This document shows positions 8,773 to 16,867 of a stretch of 34,606 nucleotides of DNA, piece after piece. Where the stretch lies: NCBI GenBank assembly GCA_019359615.1, contig JAHHHA010000051.1, positions 1 through 34,606 of the forward strand. Direction: 5' to 3'. Within the stretch, counting starts at the first letter, position 1, and each line of letters begins with the position of its first letter. The stretch is from Cyanosarcina radialis HA8281-LM2. GTDB taxonomy: Bacteria > Cyanobacteriota > Cyanobacteriia > Cyanobacteriales > CCAP-1448. The notes under the pieces are model-generated. The model made no database searches and had not been told where the DNA came from. It was given only the letters and a program-made list of their open reading frames with translations. Position numbers and translations under genes: made by a program.

Positions 8773-8934
8773 TTATAGGTTGCCGCGCAGTGCTGCTAGC
8801 AAGAAAACAACAACTGGTCCAGCCAGAACGATTAACGCTAGCATTAGTAGCTGAGCGATCAGTTCCCAGTTAATGCTGGCGATCGCATCAAAAACACCGT
8901 TAAAAATATCAAAAATTCCGGCTAAAAGTTCCAT
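8773..8934 (-). CDS. psb30: Photosystem II small subunit Psb30 (Ycf12)
   Basis: The short gene encodes 53 residues. It is a single-helix membrane subunit at the edge of the photosystem II core, where Psb30/Ycf12 stabilises the complex. Visible family features are the INWELIAQL motif, a single hydrophobic helix (LLMLALIVLAGPVVVFLLAAL) and the conserved C-terminus AALRGNL. This matches the usual NINWEVIAQL...RRGNL pattern. The N-terminus (MELLAGIFDIFNGVFDAI) is a few residues longer than the common 46-residue form. The ATG at 8934 is preceded by a good ribosome-binding site (AGGGAGGA, about 4 nt upstream). The gene stands alone between DUF1622 and ccmK4. Confidence 0.93.
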   Translation of the reverse strand: MELLAGIFDIFNGVFDAIASINWELIAQLLMLALIVLAGPVVVFLLAALRGNL

Positions 8935-9087
8935 TGTTCCTCCCTAATGAACCCGATCGAGTAAATTGCCGATCTAAAAATTAGCGATCCAATTTTACCT
9001 GGTCGGCACTCATTTTGTTTAACCTACTTTACATAAGTACAATAAATTACAGGATTGACCCTAATAATTAGGTTTCAATCCTGGCAA

Positions 9088-9435
9088 TTAATTAATGCGA
9101 CCGGGCAACCTAATCCCTTCTGCGGCTTCGCGGTACTGTTCGACCGATGGCGTATAGGCAATCGGGAGAACCGCCTCGACGTTTTCGTGAGGGCGAGGAA
9201 TGATCACCCAAGTTTCTAACACGCCCCCATAAACATTCTCTACTGCTGCGATTCCGGCATCCATAGCAGTTTTGACCTCGGAGACATCCCCGCGAATTAA
9301 GATGGTAAACCGGGCACTACCTGCCCTGAGATAGCCGACCAAAGTGATTCGACCAGCCTTGACCATGGCATCGGCGGCGGCCAAGATTCCTGGAAAACCT
9401 TTGGTTTCTAAGGCTCCAACTGCTTGTTGTGACAT
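9088..9435 (-). CDS. ccmK4: Carboxysome shell protein CcmK4
   Basis: The 115-residue single BMC-domain protein forms hexamers that tile the beta-carboxysome shell. The N-terminal block AVGALETKGFPGILAAADAMVKAGRITLVG is characteristic of the family. The pore loop is RAGSA (residues 37-41), as in CcmK4 and not KIGSG of CcmK1/2. IPRPHENVEAVLPI is also typical of CcmK4, followed by REAAEG and a short tail. An AGGAG motif lies 12 nt upstream of the ATG, slightly far. It sits 129 bp downstream of ccmK3 on the same strand. This matches the satellite ccmK3-ccmK4 locus found away from the main ccmKLMNO cluster in beta-cyanobacteria. Confidence 0.94.
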   Translation of the reverse strand: MSQQAVGALETKGFPGILAAADAMVKAGRITLVGYLRAGSARFTILIRGDVSEVKTAMDAGIAAVENVYGGVLETWVIIPRPHENVEAVLPIAYTPSVEQYREAAEGIRLPGRIN

Positions 9436-9564
9436 TGCGATCGCTCTCCTGACTTCTGGTAAACTCAGCCCCTAGCAAAAACGAGTAATTTTGTAGAGCC
9501 TCTAGAGATTATAGAGTTCTCGTCCGCTGCTTTTCTATGGAATCTATAAGATTTTTCTGATGCT

Positions 9565-9870
9565 TCATCGGAATCGTTCGACCGCATCTGTATAAGATAT
9601 GGGCAACACAGATTCGACATTTTCGGGAGGGTTGGGAACGATGTAGTGAGTCAATATTTGCTGGCCGTAAACCTTTTGTGTCGCTTCTACCCCAGCTTCC
9701 ATAGCTGCTCTAACTTCCGAAATCGGTCCGCGAACGGCAACAATAAACTGAGCCGCTTCCGCCAGATCGAAATAGACAAGGGTGACTCGACCGCCTTTAA
9801 CCATAGCATCCGCTGCCGCTAGCACTGGTGGAAAACCAAGCGTTTGAATCACTCCGACCGCAACTGGCAT
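9565..9870 (-). CDS. ccmK3: Carboxysome shell protein CcmK3
   Basis: This 101-residue BMC-domain protein opens MPVAVGVIQTLGFPPVLAAADAMVKGGRVTLVYFDLAEAAQF. The pore segment (LAEAAQ, about 36-41) lacks the usual G-S pore residues, which is the hallmark of CcmK3. IVPNPPENVESVLPI and the C-terminus ERFR also match that subtype. CcmK3 is known not to assemble well alone and to form mixed hexamers with CcmK4, which agrees with the next gene downstream. An AGGAG site lies about 7 nt before ATG 9870. The pair is probably co-transcribed to tune shell permeability. Confidence 0.94.
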   Translation of the reverse strand: MPVAVGVIQTLGFPPVLAAADAMVKGGRVTLVYFDLAEAAQFIVAVRGPISEVRAAMEAGVEATQKVYGQQILTHYIVPNPPENVESVLPISYTDAVERFR

Positions 9871-9913
9871 AAAAATCTCCTAAACAATAGACAATTTAGA
9901 GGCATTACGATCG

Positions 9914-9948
9914 GGTTCGTTGGGTTTCCTGCCGTCAACCCAACCTAC
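9914..9948. repeat. GTTGGGTT...AACCCAAC dispersed palindrome, copy 1
   Basis: GTTGGGTT (9919-9926) and AACCCAAC (9937-9944) can pair around a 10-nt loop. Related copies occur at 16693-16724 and, as a half copy, at 11424-11446. It lies between ccmK3 and the Rieske gene. Confidence 0.75.
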
Positions 9949-9978
9949 ACCCGCCTTTAGAGATTGCTTCTATAAATA

Positions 9979-10329
9979 TTAGATGTCAACCCAGATACTA
10001 CCATCATCGATCCGGGTTGGAAAAACGGGCAATGTCTTCTCTTTAATCACCTTGCCTAACATACTACCGATCGCTGGCGGCCAAGGACACCATTGTTTCA
10101 CCGCACCAGTTTGGAGATCGAAAACGCTGCGGTGAAAAGGACAAACGAGCGCTCCATCTTCAGTGAGTTTGCCTTTGCTCAAAGGAGCTTTCAGGTGAGG
10201 ACAGATATTATCTACCGCGTAAAGCTGACCGTCTCGATCGATCAGCAAAACGGCCCGCTGGCCGATTTTGACTACCTTTCGTCCCCCTGGCGATAGGGCA
10301 TCTCGATCGAGAACTTTAGTCCAAGCCAT
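9979..10329 (-). CDS. Rieske [2Fe-2S] ferredoxin-type protein
   Basis: The 116-residue soluble protein is essentially one Rieske domain. The cluster ligands are visible as C43-P-H45 and C63-P-F-H66 (NICPHLKAPLS and LVCPFHRSVFD), with FDLQTGAV after the second box. It has no transmembrane anchor, so it is not the cytochrome b6f Rieske subunit. It resembles the small NirD-like or oxygenase-type ferredoxins. No oxygenase or reductase gene is next to it, so its electron partner is unknown. It lies upstream of ccmK3-ccmK4 on the same strand (108-bp gap with a repeat) and is divergent from coaE. Confidence 0.9.
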   Translation of the reverse strand: MAWTKVLDRDALSPGGRKVVKIGQRAVLLIDRDGQLYAVDNICPHLKAPLSKGKLTEDGALVCPFHRSVFDLQTGAVKQWCPWPPAIGSMLGKVIKEKTLPVFPTRIDDGSIWVDI

Positions 10330-10413
10330 CTCAAGTCTCCTTCACAGCAACTAAATTATGAGTTATGAATTATGAAGCGGGAAATTACCGCACCTCTGAA
10401 GTAATGGAACAGC

Positions 10414-11019
10414 ATGAGCGATCGCCCGCTGCGGGTTATTGGCTTAACTGGTGGGATTGCCACTGGAAAAAGCACTGTATCTAATTATCTGGCTAATGAG
10501 TACCATCTACCGATTTTCGATGCCGATATTTATGCTAGAGAAGCGGTCGAGCCAGGTTCGGCCGTACTGGAACGGATTGTCGATCGCTACGGACCTGAGA
10601 TTTTGCTAGCTGATGGCACGTTGAATCGGCGGCATTTGGGCGAGGTGGTTTTTAATAACTCCCACGAACGTCAGTGGTTAGAGCAACAAATTCACCCCTA
10701 CGTGCGCGATCGTCTAGAGAGTGCATTAAATTGCCCAACTGCTCCGGTTGTGGCGTTAGCTATCCCCTTGCTATTTGAGGCTCAGATGACGGACTTAGTA
10801 ACGGAAATCTGGGTAGTCTACTGCTCGCCAGATCGACAACTAGAACGTTTAATCGCCCGCGATCGCTTGAGCTTAGAACAGGCTCGATCCAGAATCGACA
10901 GCCAAATGCCAATTACCGACAAGTGCGAGCGAGCCGATGTTGTCTTAGATAATTCTTCTACCCCAGAGGCATTGTGGCAGCAAGTCGATTTAGCTTTAAC
11001 CACAAGATCGATCGATTAG
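10414..11019 (+). CDS. coaE: Dephospho-CoA kinase
   Basis: Catalyses the last step of coenzyme A synthesis, ATP-dependent phosphorylation of the 3'-hydroxyl of dephospho-CoA. The 201-residue length is typical. Motifs seen are the P-loop GLTGGIATGKST (10-21), the substrate-binding DADIYAREAV, HPYVRDRLE, PLLFEA, and the lid region with RLIARDRLSLEQARSRIDSQ. The tail ADVVLDNSSTPEALWQQVD is also family-like. The start ATG 10414 lies just before the HIP1-like GAGCGATCGC, and the P-loop is at the expected distance. The gene appears monocistronic. An unrelated minus-strand open frame overlaps its 3' end. Confidence 0.97.
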   Translation: MSDRPLRVIGLTGGIATGKSTVSNYLANEYHLPIFDADIYAREAVEPGSAVLERIVDRYGPEILLADGTLNRRHLGEVVFNNSHERQWLEQQIHPYVRDRLESALNCPTAPVVALAIPLLFEAQMTDLVTEIWVVYCSPDRQLERLIARDRLSLEQARSRIDSQMPITDKCERADVVLDNSSTPEALWQQVDLALTTRSID

Positions 11020-11224
11020 TTTGAGAGAGATTACCCAACACTCTCAACCATAAAGTATCAGGTGTTTTTGGTAATTGGTGAATCACCACAGCATTGGGCA
11101 AGAAGCACGCATCGATTTCCCGCACTTCCCAGCTAATTTTGCGGTCGGCTTCTACTCTGCCCAAGGGAGAGAGTAAAGTTTTGAGTAAATCTTTAGCAAA
11201 CTGGTCGTGGGGAAATTGAGACAT
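10958..11224 (-). pseudogene. Truncated N-terminal fragment of a cyanobacterial Rpn/transposase-like nuclease-family protein
   Basis: The first 44 codons read MSQFPHDQFAKDLLKTLLSPLGRVEADRKISWEVREIDACFLPN. This opening (HDQFAKDLL...L.PLG.V....I..EVREID..F) begins a large cyanobacterial family, several hundred residues long, related to PD-(D/E)XK Rpn-type proteins. Here only about 88 codons exist, and the last 20 run through the 3' end of coaE on the other strand. The rest of the gene is missing, so I read it as a decayed fragment whose real similarity ends near 11090. A short expressed protein cannot be excluded. Confidence 0.55.
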
Positions 11225-11423
11225 CGAATTCAGCGATCGAGAGGCAGAAGCAAAAATGAAATGTGCGAGATTGCGAGGGATCTTAAATGCCTATCCCCAT
11301 CTGAAGTGCCAGCTATACTACGTAGACGCTGAAGCTTACTCTTTACGATCTCGACTCCGACAGCCAGCGAGGCAGTACGTCTGTTGTCGGTATAAATATA
11401 AATATTAAAATGAGGTATTACGT

Positions 11424-11472
11424 CGGGTTCGTTGGGTTTCACTCCGTACCCTGCGCGAAGGCTACGCCTAAA
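11424..11472. repeat. Half copy of the GTTGGGTT repeat joined to another repeat piece
   Basis: GGGTTCGTTGGGTTTCACTC (11425-11444) matches the left arm of the repeat at 16693 and the lead-in at 9914. It then switches to CCCTGCGCGAAGGCTACGCC, a different dispersed motif, without the AACCCAAC right arm. The 276-bp spacer 11225-11500 holds no convincing gene. It ends with a CATTCAT triplication at 11490-11514. Confidence 0.55.
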
Positions 11473-11500
11473 ACTAACCTAGAACTTAATTTATAATTCA

Positions 11501-12910
11501 TCATTCATCATTCATCTGGCGGATTTGCCGAGTTTGTTCTAAAACTGCCTGAAAATCTTGCTCTGGGAATCGTTTGATGTAATTGATTTTAATCTCTTCT
11601 ATGAAAGCGGAAAGTAAAGATTGAATGGTTTCTAAGGTTTGCTCTCTTTGCAGTTCGTGCACCAAAGTTTCGCTGAAATGCTGTACCAACTGACCAGAAA
11701 GTTCGATGCCAACTGGATCTTCTAAAGTATCGATAATTGCTTTGTAGGCAGACTGAGAAACTTCATTAACTAGGCGTTCGATCGATTGACTTGGTAGTTG
11801 TCCAATGCCTGGGAGTTGTTGCAATTTTCGGTAGGCCGGAGACTGAGCGAGGATACTTTGAACGCTATGTTGCAAAATTGCTTCTATATCTGGCTGAATC
11901 TTGGGGAAAACACGATAAACGAGGAGCTTGACTAGCAGATTACCGATCGCCTCTACTTCATTAACTTGATTTATATCGACATAAGGACGAGTCATACTGC
12001 CCAACACCAAGCGGATAATCTCGCCTCGTCTGATGGAATTTTGAGCTTGATTGAGAACTTGTAATACTACTACTTCTGTTATTTCCTCAGCCAAAGTAGC
12101 AACAAACTGATGGTTTATTTGAGTTTGAACTGTATTTAGATTGATTAACTTAGCTTCATGCAGGCGAATTACGACTGGAATCGATCGCAGCAACCGCCAG
12201 AAAGGAAGTAGAAGTAACAGATCGTACCACCGCCATAGCATTGCTTCTCGCCAAGTTAAATTTTTATGAGAACGATGAATACCGTAAGTTCGAGCCAGAA
12301 AATCTATCAAAAAAATGATAATAAACCAAATATCTATTTTCCAAAAATCGTCAATAAATTCGCCATCTTCTCCTATTTGCCGAAAATAATTAGTAGCAAT
12401 TAAAGGCTCGATCTCGCGATTGTAGAAAGCAATTTGTTTTTCCCAGCCAGACGCAGTTAAATAATCGACGCTCCAGAACGTTTGGAAAGATTGAGTAGAT
12501 GACTTATTGCCAATATGCCCGCGCATGATATTTTTAATTTTTTCTAGAGTGCCAGTTTTATTAGCTACGGCAAACGGGTTATTTTGAATCATCTCCGTAC
12601 TGAGAACTCGCAGCCTTTGTAGTAATTTTTCTACCTCTGGGGAGCGCAACCCTGTTTGTGAAACTTGAGTTCTGAGTTGCTCTACCGTATCGAGATATTC
12701 TTGCGTCTCTCGATGGGGTTCGATGGCCTTCAGTCGATCGTATACTTGGGTCAGTCCGGGCAGTCGTCGAAAATAGAAGTTGCGCCAAGTAACATAGCTC
12801 AAATCGAATAATACTAAGCCGAAATTCGCTAAGGCTAAAATTGCCATCCCTCGTTCCAACCAGAGGTAACGGCGGTTTTTTTGAGCAGTTTTGATTGATG
12901 GTTCTCCCAT
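11501..12910 (-). CDS. Conserved membrane protein downstream of the methyltransferase-nuclease gene
   Basis: The product has 469 residues when started at ATG 12910. An upstream start at 12961 would overlap the preceding gene and adds only a weak leader. A first hydrophobic segment (about 16-36, ERGMAILALANFGLVLFDLSYV) is followed by a soluble helical loop of roughly 150 residues. Next comes a membrane block around FWKIDIWFIIIFLIDFLARTYG, then RWYDLLLLLPFWRLLRSIPVVIRL. The latter resembles the S3-S4 part of voltage-sensor folds, with arginines in the last helix. The C-terminal half is soluble and helical. I do not recognise a named family. It begins 31 nt after the methyltransferase-nuclease stop, so co-transcription is likely. 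Confidence 0.75.
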   Translation of the reverse strand: MGEPSIKTAQKNRRYLWLERGMAILALANFGLVLFDLSYVTWRNFYFRRLPGLTQVYDRLKAIEPHRETQEYLDTVEQLRTQVSQTGLRSPEVEKLLQRLRVLSTEMIQNNPFAVANKTGTLEKIKNIMRGHIGNKSSTQSFQTFWSVDYLTASGWEKQIAFYNREIEPLIATNYFRQIGEDGEFIDDFWKIDIWFIIIFLIDFLARTYGIHRSHKNLTWREAMLWRWYDLLLLLPFWRLLRSIPVVIRLHEAKLINLNTVQTQINHQFVATLAEEITEVVVLQVLNQAQNSIRRGEIIRLVLGSMTRPYVDINQVNEVEAIGNLLVKLLVYRVFPKIQPDIEAILQHSVQSILAQSPAYRKLQQLPGIGQLPSQSIERLVNEVSQSAYKAIIDTLEDPVGIELSGQLVQHFSETLVHELQREQTLETIQSLLSAFIEEIKINYIKRFPEQDFQAVLEQTRQIRQMNDE

Positions 12911-12941
12911 ATGGCGTTTCTCATTCGAGACTAAAAAAACT

Positions 12942-15602
12942 CTATTCGTCGGCAAATGCACTATCCAACTCTACGAGCGAATCCTCTTCGGTTTCAATCT
13001 CATCGACTGCATTATCGGTTAATCCTAGCTCCTTCTTAGCAAATACACGTCTGGCACGGCGATCGAGAATTTTGATAATGTTAGTTCTATCTTCTTTAAT
13101 CGCCTCAATATCTTCTTTTTGAATCAGTACCAAATAGTAACGAGATACTTCCATCATGCGATAGGCATACTGAAAAGCATCTCTAGTAAACTCACCAGTA
13201 GTCACAATCATGACGACATCAGACCCAGTAACAAAAGTCATACCTACTTCTTTAGCTAACACCTCAACATCCACTCGTTTGGTGTTTTTGCACTGAATTT
13301 GCCAGCGATGATAGACAAATCGATCGGATGCCGCCAACACATCTACTTCACCTTGTCCGGTTTCATAATCTCGTTTGCGCCATTTGGTGAACCGCAGGCT
13401 AGTCAGACGGATCATCCAAATAGCAAGCAGTTCTAACGCTTTACCTTTAATATGCTTGTCGGGATGGTCTAGGTCGCTAACCACATCTTCAAAACTCCGA
13501 TTTAACTCGGTTTGAGAAATTTCTGTCAGATCTGCGATCGAATCTAACAACTTAGCTAGCAGTTCTTGCTGGGCTTTCTCAGTCAGCTTAACCAGATTGG
13601 GTTTAGCACCTCGTCCACCTGTAGTTTTCTCAGTTGCAATTAAACCTACTTTTACTAAAGGTTCAATAATGTCTTTAACGAATGACTTTGAGGGGAATCT
13701 TACTTTATAAACGCTAGCAGCATACTTAGCGATTTCATTCCATTTAGTTAGCTCGATGATGCTCATATGGAGCATTGCCAGAAGAAAATACTTTTGGTCT
13801 GATGTCAGAGTATAGATCTCATCAATATAGTCTCGATCGAGTTCTAGGATGTCATAAACTCGATCCCAGTTAATCTCGTAGGCTTTCTCAAAAACTCCTG
13901 CTTGCTCTAACCATTGACGCATAGTGCTAACGTAAATGGCATTAGGAGAAAGGGAATAACCCATCTCTTGGAGTTCGTAACCAATCAGATCTAATTTGGG
14001 TTTATCCCCTCTAGAGTTGATTGCTTCTATCGCTTTGAGTAAAGACATTCCAGTTAAGTCGATCAGGATATGACGAGCAAAATTTGTAGCTACTTCATTG
14101 GCATCGCTTTGGTTTTCTATGATTTGATTAGCAATATCTGTAACCTGATACTGCAAATCATCGCCAATTGACTCAATTAATTTATAAGCCCGCAGGGAGA
14201 GAAACGTATTCATAGCTAGTTTGCTACGATTTTCACCTTGCTGTAGGGCGTTTTGGGTTGAGTGACTTGAATAGTAACGCTTGGCTATTTCATTTTCTAA
14301 GTTTTGGCGATGAGGTTGACAATCTACGCATAGTTGAACCAATTCAGCTAAATTCATAGTTTTGGGTTCAAACTGATGCCCGTAGGTAAATTTTAGTTTT
14401 CGATCTGCCATACCATTACTCGGCGATTGGAATAAATCTAGTTGTTGTATAGCATTTGAATTATGAGGTTCAGATACTCTTTCCATAAAATCGGGGGCTA
14501 ACTCTAGTGCTTTAGCTTTAAGAGCTTTCCTATCTATTAATGGAGTCACGACTAATGGGGCATCCTCTTCAAATCGAAACTGCGATGCTTTGAGATAATT
14601 TTCATCTAACTCAATCGCCAACCAACGGCGATCGAGTGTTTCAGCTACTCGCCCTGTCATGTTTGAACCAGCGAATGGATCGAAAACCAAATCGCCTGGT
14701 TCGGTGCAGAGATTGATGACAAATTCAGGTAGGGCTTGCGGAAATCGAGCAGGATGAGCTTTCATTCCTTCTGCTTGGCATCGCCGCTGATAGTAATCGT
14801 TAGATGCCGTGTTAGAAGCGGAGATCACATTTACAGGTTGCCCTAAATCGTTTTCTAAAATCCAGTTGAACTCTCCTAAAACTGGTTGGCCAATTACCGA
14901 TCCACAAGTTGGATCGGCAATAATGTTTGGAGGAATGGCACCGCCGCGATCGTTCTGAAATTTGTTAGAAATATCGTGACCGGAGGGACGAAGCCTAGCA
15001 TCGTATCCATTCTTTAGTAAGTTTTTCATCGCCTCGCTATAAGGACGTAAAACCCGCTTATTGTTGGCTTTAGGGTGCGGATCTTTCGATAACCACCAAA
15101 CTGTATTGACGGCATCTTTAACTCGCTCTCTCCGTACCGTTACCCACTCGGCAGGCGTAGGCAATTTGGCTGGGTTGTACCAAAAAAGCTCTTGCGCTAA
15201 GAAAAATCCTAAACCTCCTGCGGCTTTTGGCTTACAAAGCTCTATAGCTAGCTCAAAATGATAAGTCGATCGCACGGGGAACCCTTTAATCCAAGTGCCG
15301 CCAATATCGATCGCTAGAGAGCCTTGAGGCTTGAGAATACGGTAGAACTCGCGAGCAAATGCCTTGAACCATTCGATATACTCGTGAGCGTCTACATTGC
15401 CATACTCTTTTTTTCTGACTAGGGCAAAAGGTGGGGAAGTGCAAATCAGATCGATGCTTTCATCTGGCAATTGAGCCATCAGTTCTAAGCTATTGCCTAA
15501 ATAGGCCGAACCTAGCTTAGTCGCGTAGTAAGGTTTAAGCCCGATTTCGATCGAACTATCGAACTTAGAAACAATTTGCACGATTTGACTTTTCTGCAAC
15601 AA
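12942..15602 (-). CDS. Fused DNA methyltransferase (N4/N6 type) and Mrr-like restriction endonuclease
   Basis: The single chain has 886 residues. Residues about 25-345 form a beta-class amino-methyltransferase: catalytic motif IV LICTSPPF (52-59) comes first, then KAHPARFPQALPEFVI (281-296), SAM motif I FDPFAGSN (307-314) and WLAIELDENYL. The SPPF and HPARFP elements favour N4-cytosine modification. The centre (about 400-720) is helical with winged-helix-like stretches. The C-terminus holds an Mrr/PD-(D/E)XK-type core, GEVDVLA...QIQCK (E752, D754, Q770, K772), and an acidic tail. This would be a self-contained restriction-modification enzyme in methyltransferase-first order. The start is uncertain: TTG 15602, TTG 15599 or GTG 15581, with no clear ribosome-binding site. 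The TTG start leaves 48 bp to the divergent phosphatase ATG. Confidence 0.88.
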   Translation of the reverse strand: MLQKSQIVQIVSKFDSSIEIGLKPYYATKLGSAYLGNSLELMAQLPDESIDLICTSPPFALVRKKEYGNVDAHEYIEWFKAFAREFYRILKPQGSLAIDIGGTWIKGFPVRSTYHFELAIELCKPKAAGGLGFFLAQELFWYNPAKLPTPAEWVTVRRERVKDAVNTVWWLSKDPHPKANNKRVLRPYSEAMKNLLKNGYDARLRPSGHDISNKFQNDRGGAIPPNIIADPTCGSVIGQPVLGEFNWILENDLGQPVNVISASNTASNDYYQRRCQAEGMKAHPARFPQALPEFVINLCTEPGDLVFDPFAGSNMTGRVAETLDRRWLAIELDENYLKASQFRFEEDAPLVVTPLIDRKALKAKALELAPDFMERVSEPHNSNAIQQLDLFQSPSNGMADRKLKFTYGHQFEPKTMNLAELVQLCVDCQPHRQNLENEIAKRYYSSHSTQNALQQGENRSKLAMNTFLSLRAYKLIESIGDDLQYQVTDIANQIIENQSDANEVATNFARHILIDLTGMSLLKAIEAINSRGDKPKLDLIGYELQEMGYSLSPNAIYVSTMRQWLEQAGVFEKAYEINWDRVYDILELDRDYIDEIYTLTSDQKYFLLAMLHMSIIELTKWNEIAKYAASVYKVRFPSKSFVKDIIEPLVKVGLIATEKTTGGRGAKPNLVKLTEKAQQELLAKLLDSIADLTEISQTELNRSFEDVVSDLDHPDKHIKGKALELLAIWMIRLTSLRFTKWRKRDYETGQGEVDVLAASDRFVYHRWQIQCKNTKRVDVEVLAKEVGMTFVTGSDVVMIVTTGEFTRDAFQYAYRMMEVSRYYLVLIQKEDIEAIKEDRTNIIKILDRRARRVFAKKELGLTDNAVDEIETEEDSLVELDSAFADE

Positions 15603-15650
15603 CTCAGGAAGTATAGAGTACCAGCTTTTATCAAAATCTTATACGTAAAT

Positions 15651-16634
15651 ATGAAACGCTCTCACCGCCTCATGGCGATCGCAGGACTAGCTGTGCTGGC
15701 TGGCAGCGTGCCTTTATACTTACAGTACGCTAAATCTTTATCTCCTAGTTCTTCAGTTTCTCCTGGGTCGAACGAGCCTGCTGCTGCTGCTAAATCCGAC
15801 CCCGTATTTGTGGGCGCGGGAGATATTGCTAATTGCTTCACCGACACCGATGAAGCGACAGCTAAATTGCTAGATGGCATTCCTGGGAAGGTATTCACTC
15901 TAGGAGATAATGTCTATAACGATGGTGCGGCAGAAGAATTCAAACAGTGCTATCAACTGAACTGGGGACGGCACAAACAGCGCACCTTTCCTTCTCCTGG
16001 CAACCACGACTACCATTCGCGGGGGGCGGCTCCTTACTACGCTTACTTTGGAGCCAATACCGGTCCAGCGGGTAGAGGCTACTATAGCTATAATCTGGGT
16101 CAATGGCATATCATCTCGCTCAATAGCAATGTGGATGCTGCCAAAGGTTCAGAGCAAGAAAAGTGGCTCCGTGCCGACTTAGCAGCCAATCCTAAAGCGT
16201 GTACGCTGGCTTACTGGCACCATCCGGTATTCAGTTCGGGGCAGCATGGCAACGACCCGATAATGCAAGATATCTGGCAGACGCTTTATGAATATGAGGT
16301 CGATGTCGTTCTCAACGGACACGACCACAATTACGAACGCTTTGCCCTCCAAAATCCTGACGGACAAGCAGATCCAGAACGGGGGATACGCCAGTTTGTG
16401 GTCGGTACTGGGGGTACTAGTCTGCGGAGTGAGGCTGCGGTTCGCCCTAACAGCGAAGTCCGTAATTTTGAGGCTCATGGAGTGCTGAAGTTAACGTTGC
16501 GCTCCACGAGTTACGACTGGGAGTTCGTTCCCATTGCTGGTGCAACTTTTAAAGACAAGGGTAGTGCGGACTGCGTTGCTAGTACCCGACTGCCACCAAC
16601 GCCATCGCCGACAACTACGCCAACTTCTAAATAA
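15651..16634 (+). CDS. Secreted calcineurin-like metallophosphoesterase
   Basis: The 327-residue product has an N-terminal signal or anchor (LMAIAGLAVLAGSVPLYL, about 7-24) and a Ser/Pro/Ala-rich linker. The metallophosphoesterase domain shows the binuclear metal motifs in order: GAGDI (D58), LGDNVY (D86, N87), PGNHDYH (N118, H119), the LAYWHHP histidines and NGHDHNYER near residue 222. This order and the purple-acid-phosphatase-like GHDHNYER suggest a periplasmic or cell-surface phosphatase. The C-terminus is a Pro/Thr-rich tail (PPTPSPTTTPTS). ATG 15651 was chosen because it puts the signal at the N-terminus; a longer open frame starts at 15576 but runs into the divergent gene. Substrate unknown. 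Confidence 0.92.
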   Translation: MKRSHRLMAIAGLAVLAGSVPLYLQYAKSLSPSSSVSPGSNEPAAAAKSDPVFVGAGDIANCFTDTDEATAKLLDGIPGKVFTLGDNVYNDGAAEEFKQCYQLNWGRHKQRTFPSPGNHDYHSRGAAPYYAYFGANTGPAGRGYYSYNLGQWHIISLNSNVDAAKGSEQEKWLRADLAANPKACTLAYWHHPVFSSGQHGNDPIMQDIWQTLYEYEVDVVLNGHDHNYERFALQNPDGQADPERGIRQFVVGTGGTSLRSEAAVRPNSEVRNFEAHGVLKLTLRSTSYDWEFVPIAGATFKDKGSADCVASTRLPPTPSPTTTPTSK

Positions 16635-16692
16635 ACCACGCAATACTAGGGGCGCAATCCTTCGACAATCTCAGGAACCCAACATTGGTGGG

Positions 16693-16724
16693 TGTTGGGT
16701 TTCACTCCGTTCAACCCAACCTAC
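16693..16724. repeat. GTTGGGTT...AACCCAAC dispersed palindrome, copy 2
   Basis: GTTGGGTTTCACTCCGTTCAACCCAAC forms a stem with 8-bp arms and is followed by CTAC, as at 9914-9948. It lies between the phosphatase and the next plus-strand gene, in a 233-bp spacer with no other feature seen. Confidence 0.75.
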
Positions 16725-16867
16725 GATCGATCTTACTTATTATGGGTATTTAACCGGATTCGATATGATGCATTATTCCTCAATTTGCTGGTTGCGAAAA
16801 ATGTAACGGTGAAAGCCGATCGCCCTCATCAACTTTAAGCTGTGGATGAAGTATTTGGTAACGAGCC

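Noticed and set aside
8637-8873. A 78-codon plus-strand open frame opposite psb30
   Set aside because: It runs antisense to the well-supported psb30 gene and begins in repeat sequence; no domain.
11230-11442. A 70-codon minus-strand open frame
   Set aside because: It includes repeat-like sequence and shows no recognisable motif or ribosome-binding site.
16534-16806. A 90-codon plus-strand open frame overlapping the phosphatase end
   Set aside because: It is out of frame with the phosphatase tail and then reads through the GTTGGGTT repeat.
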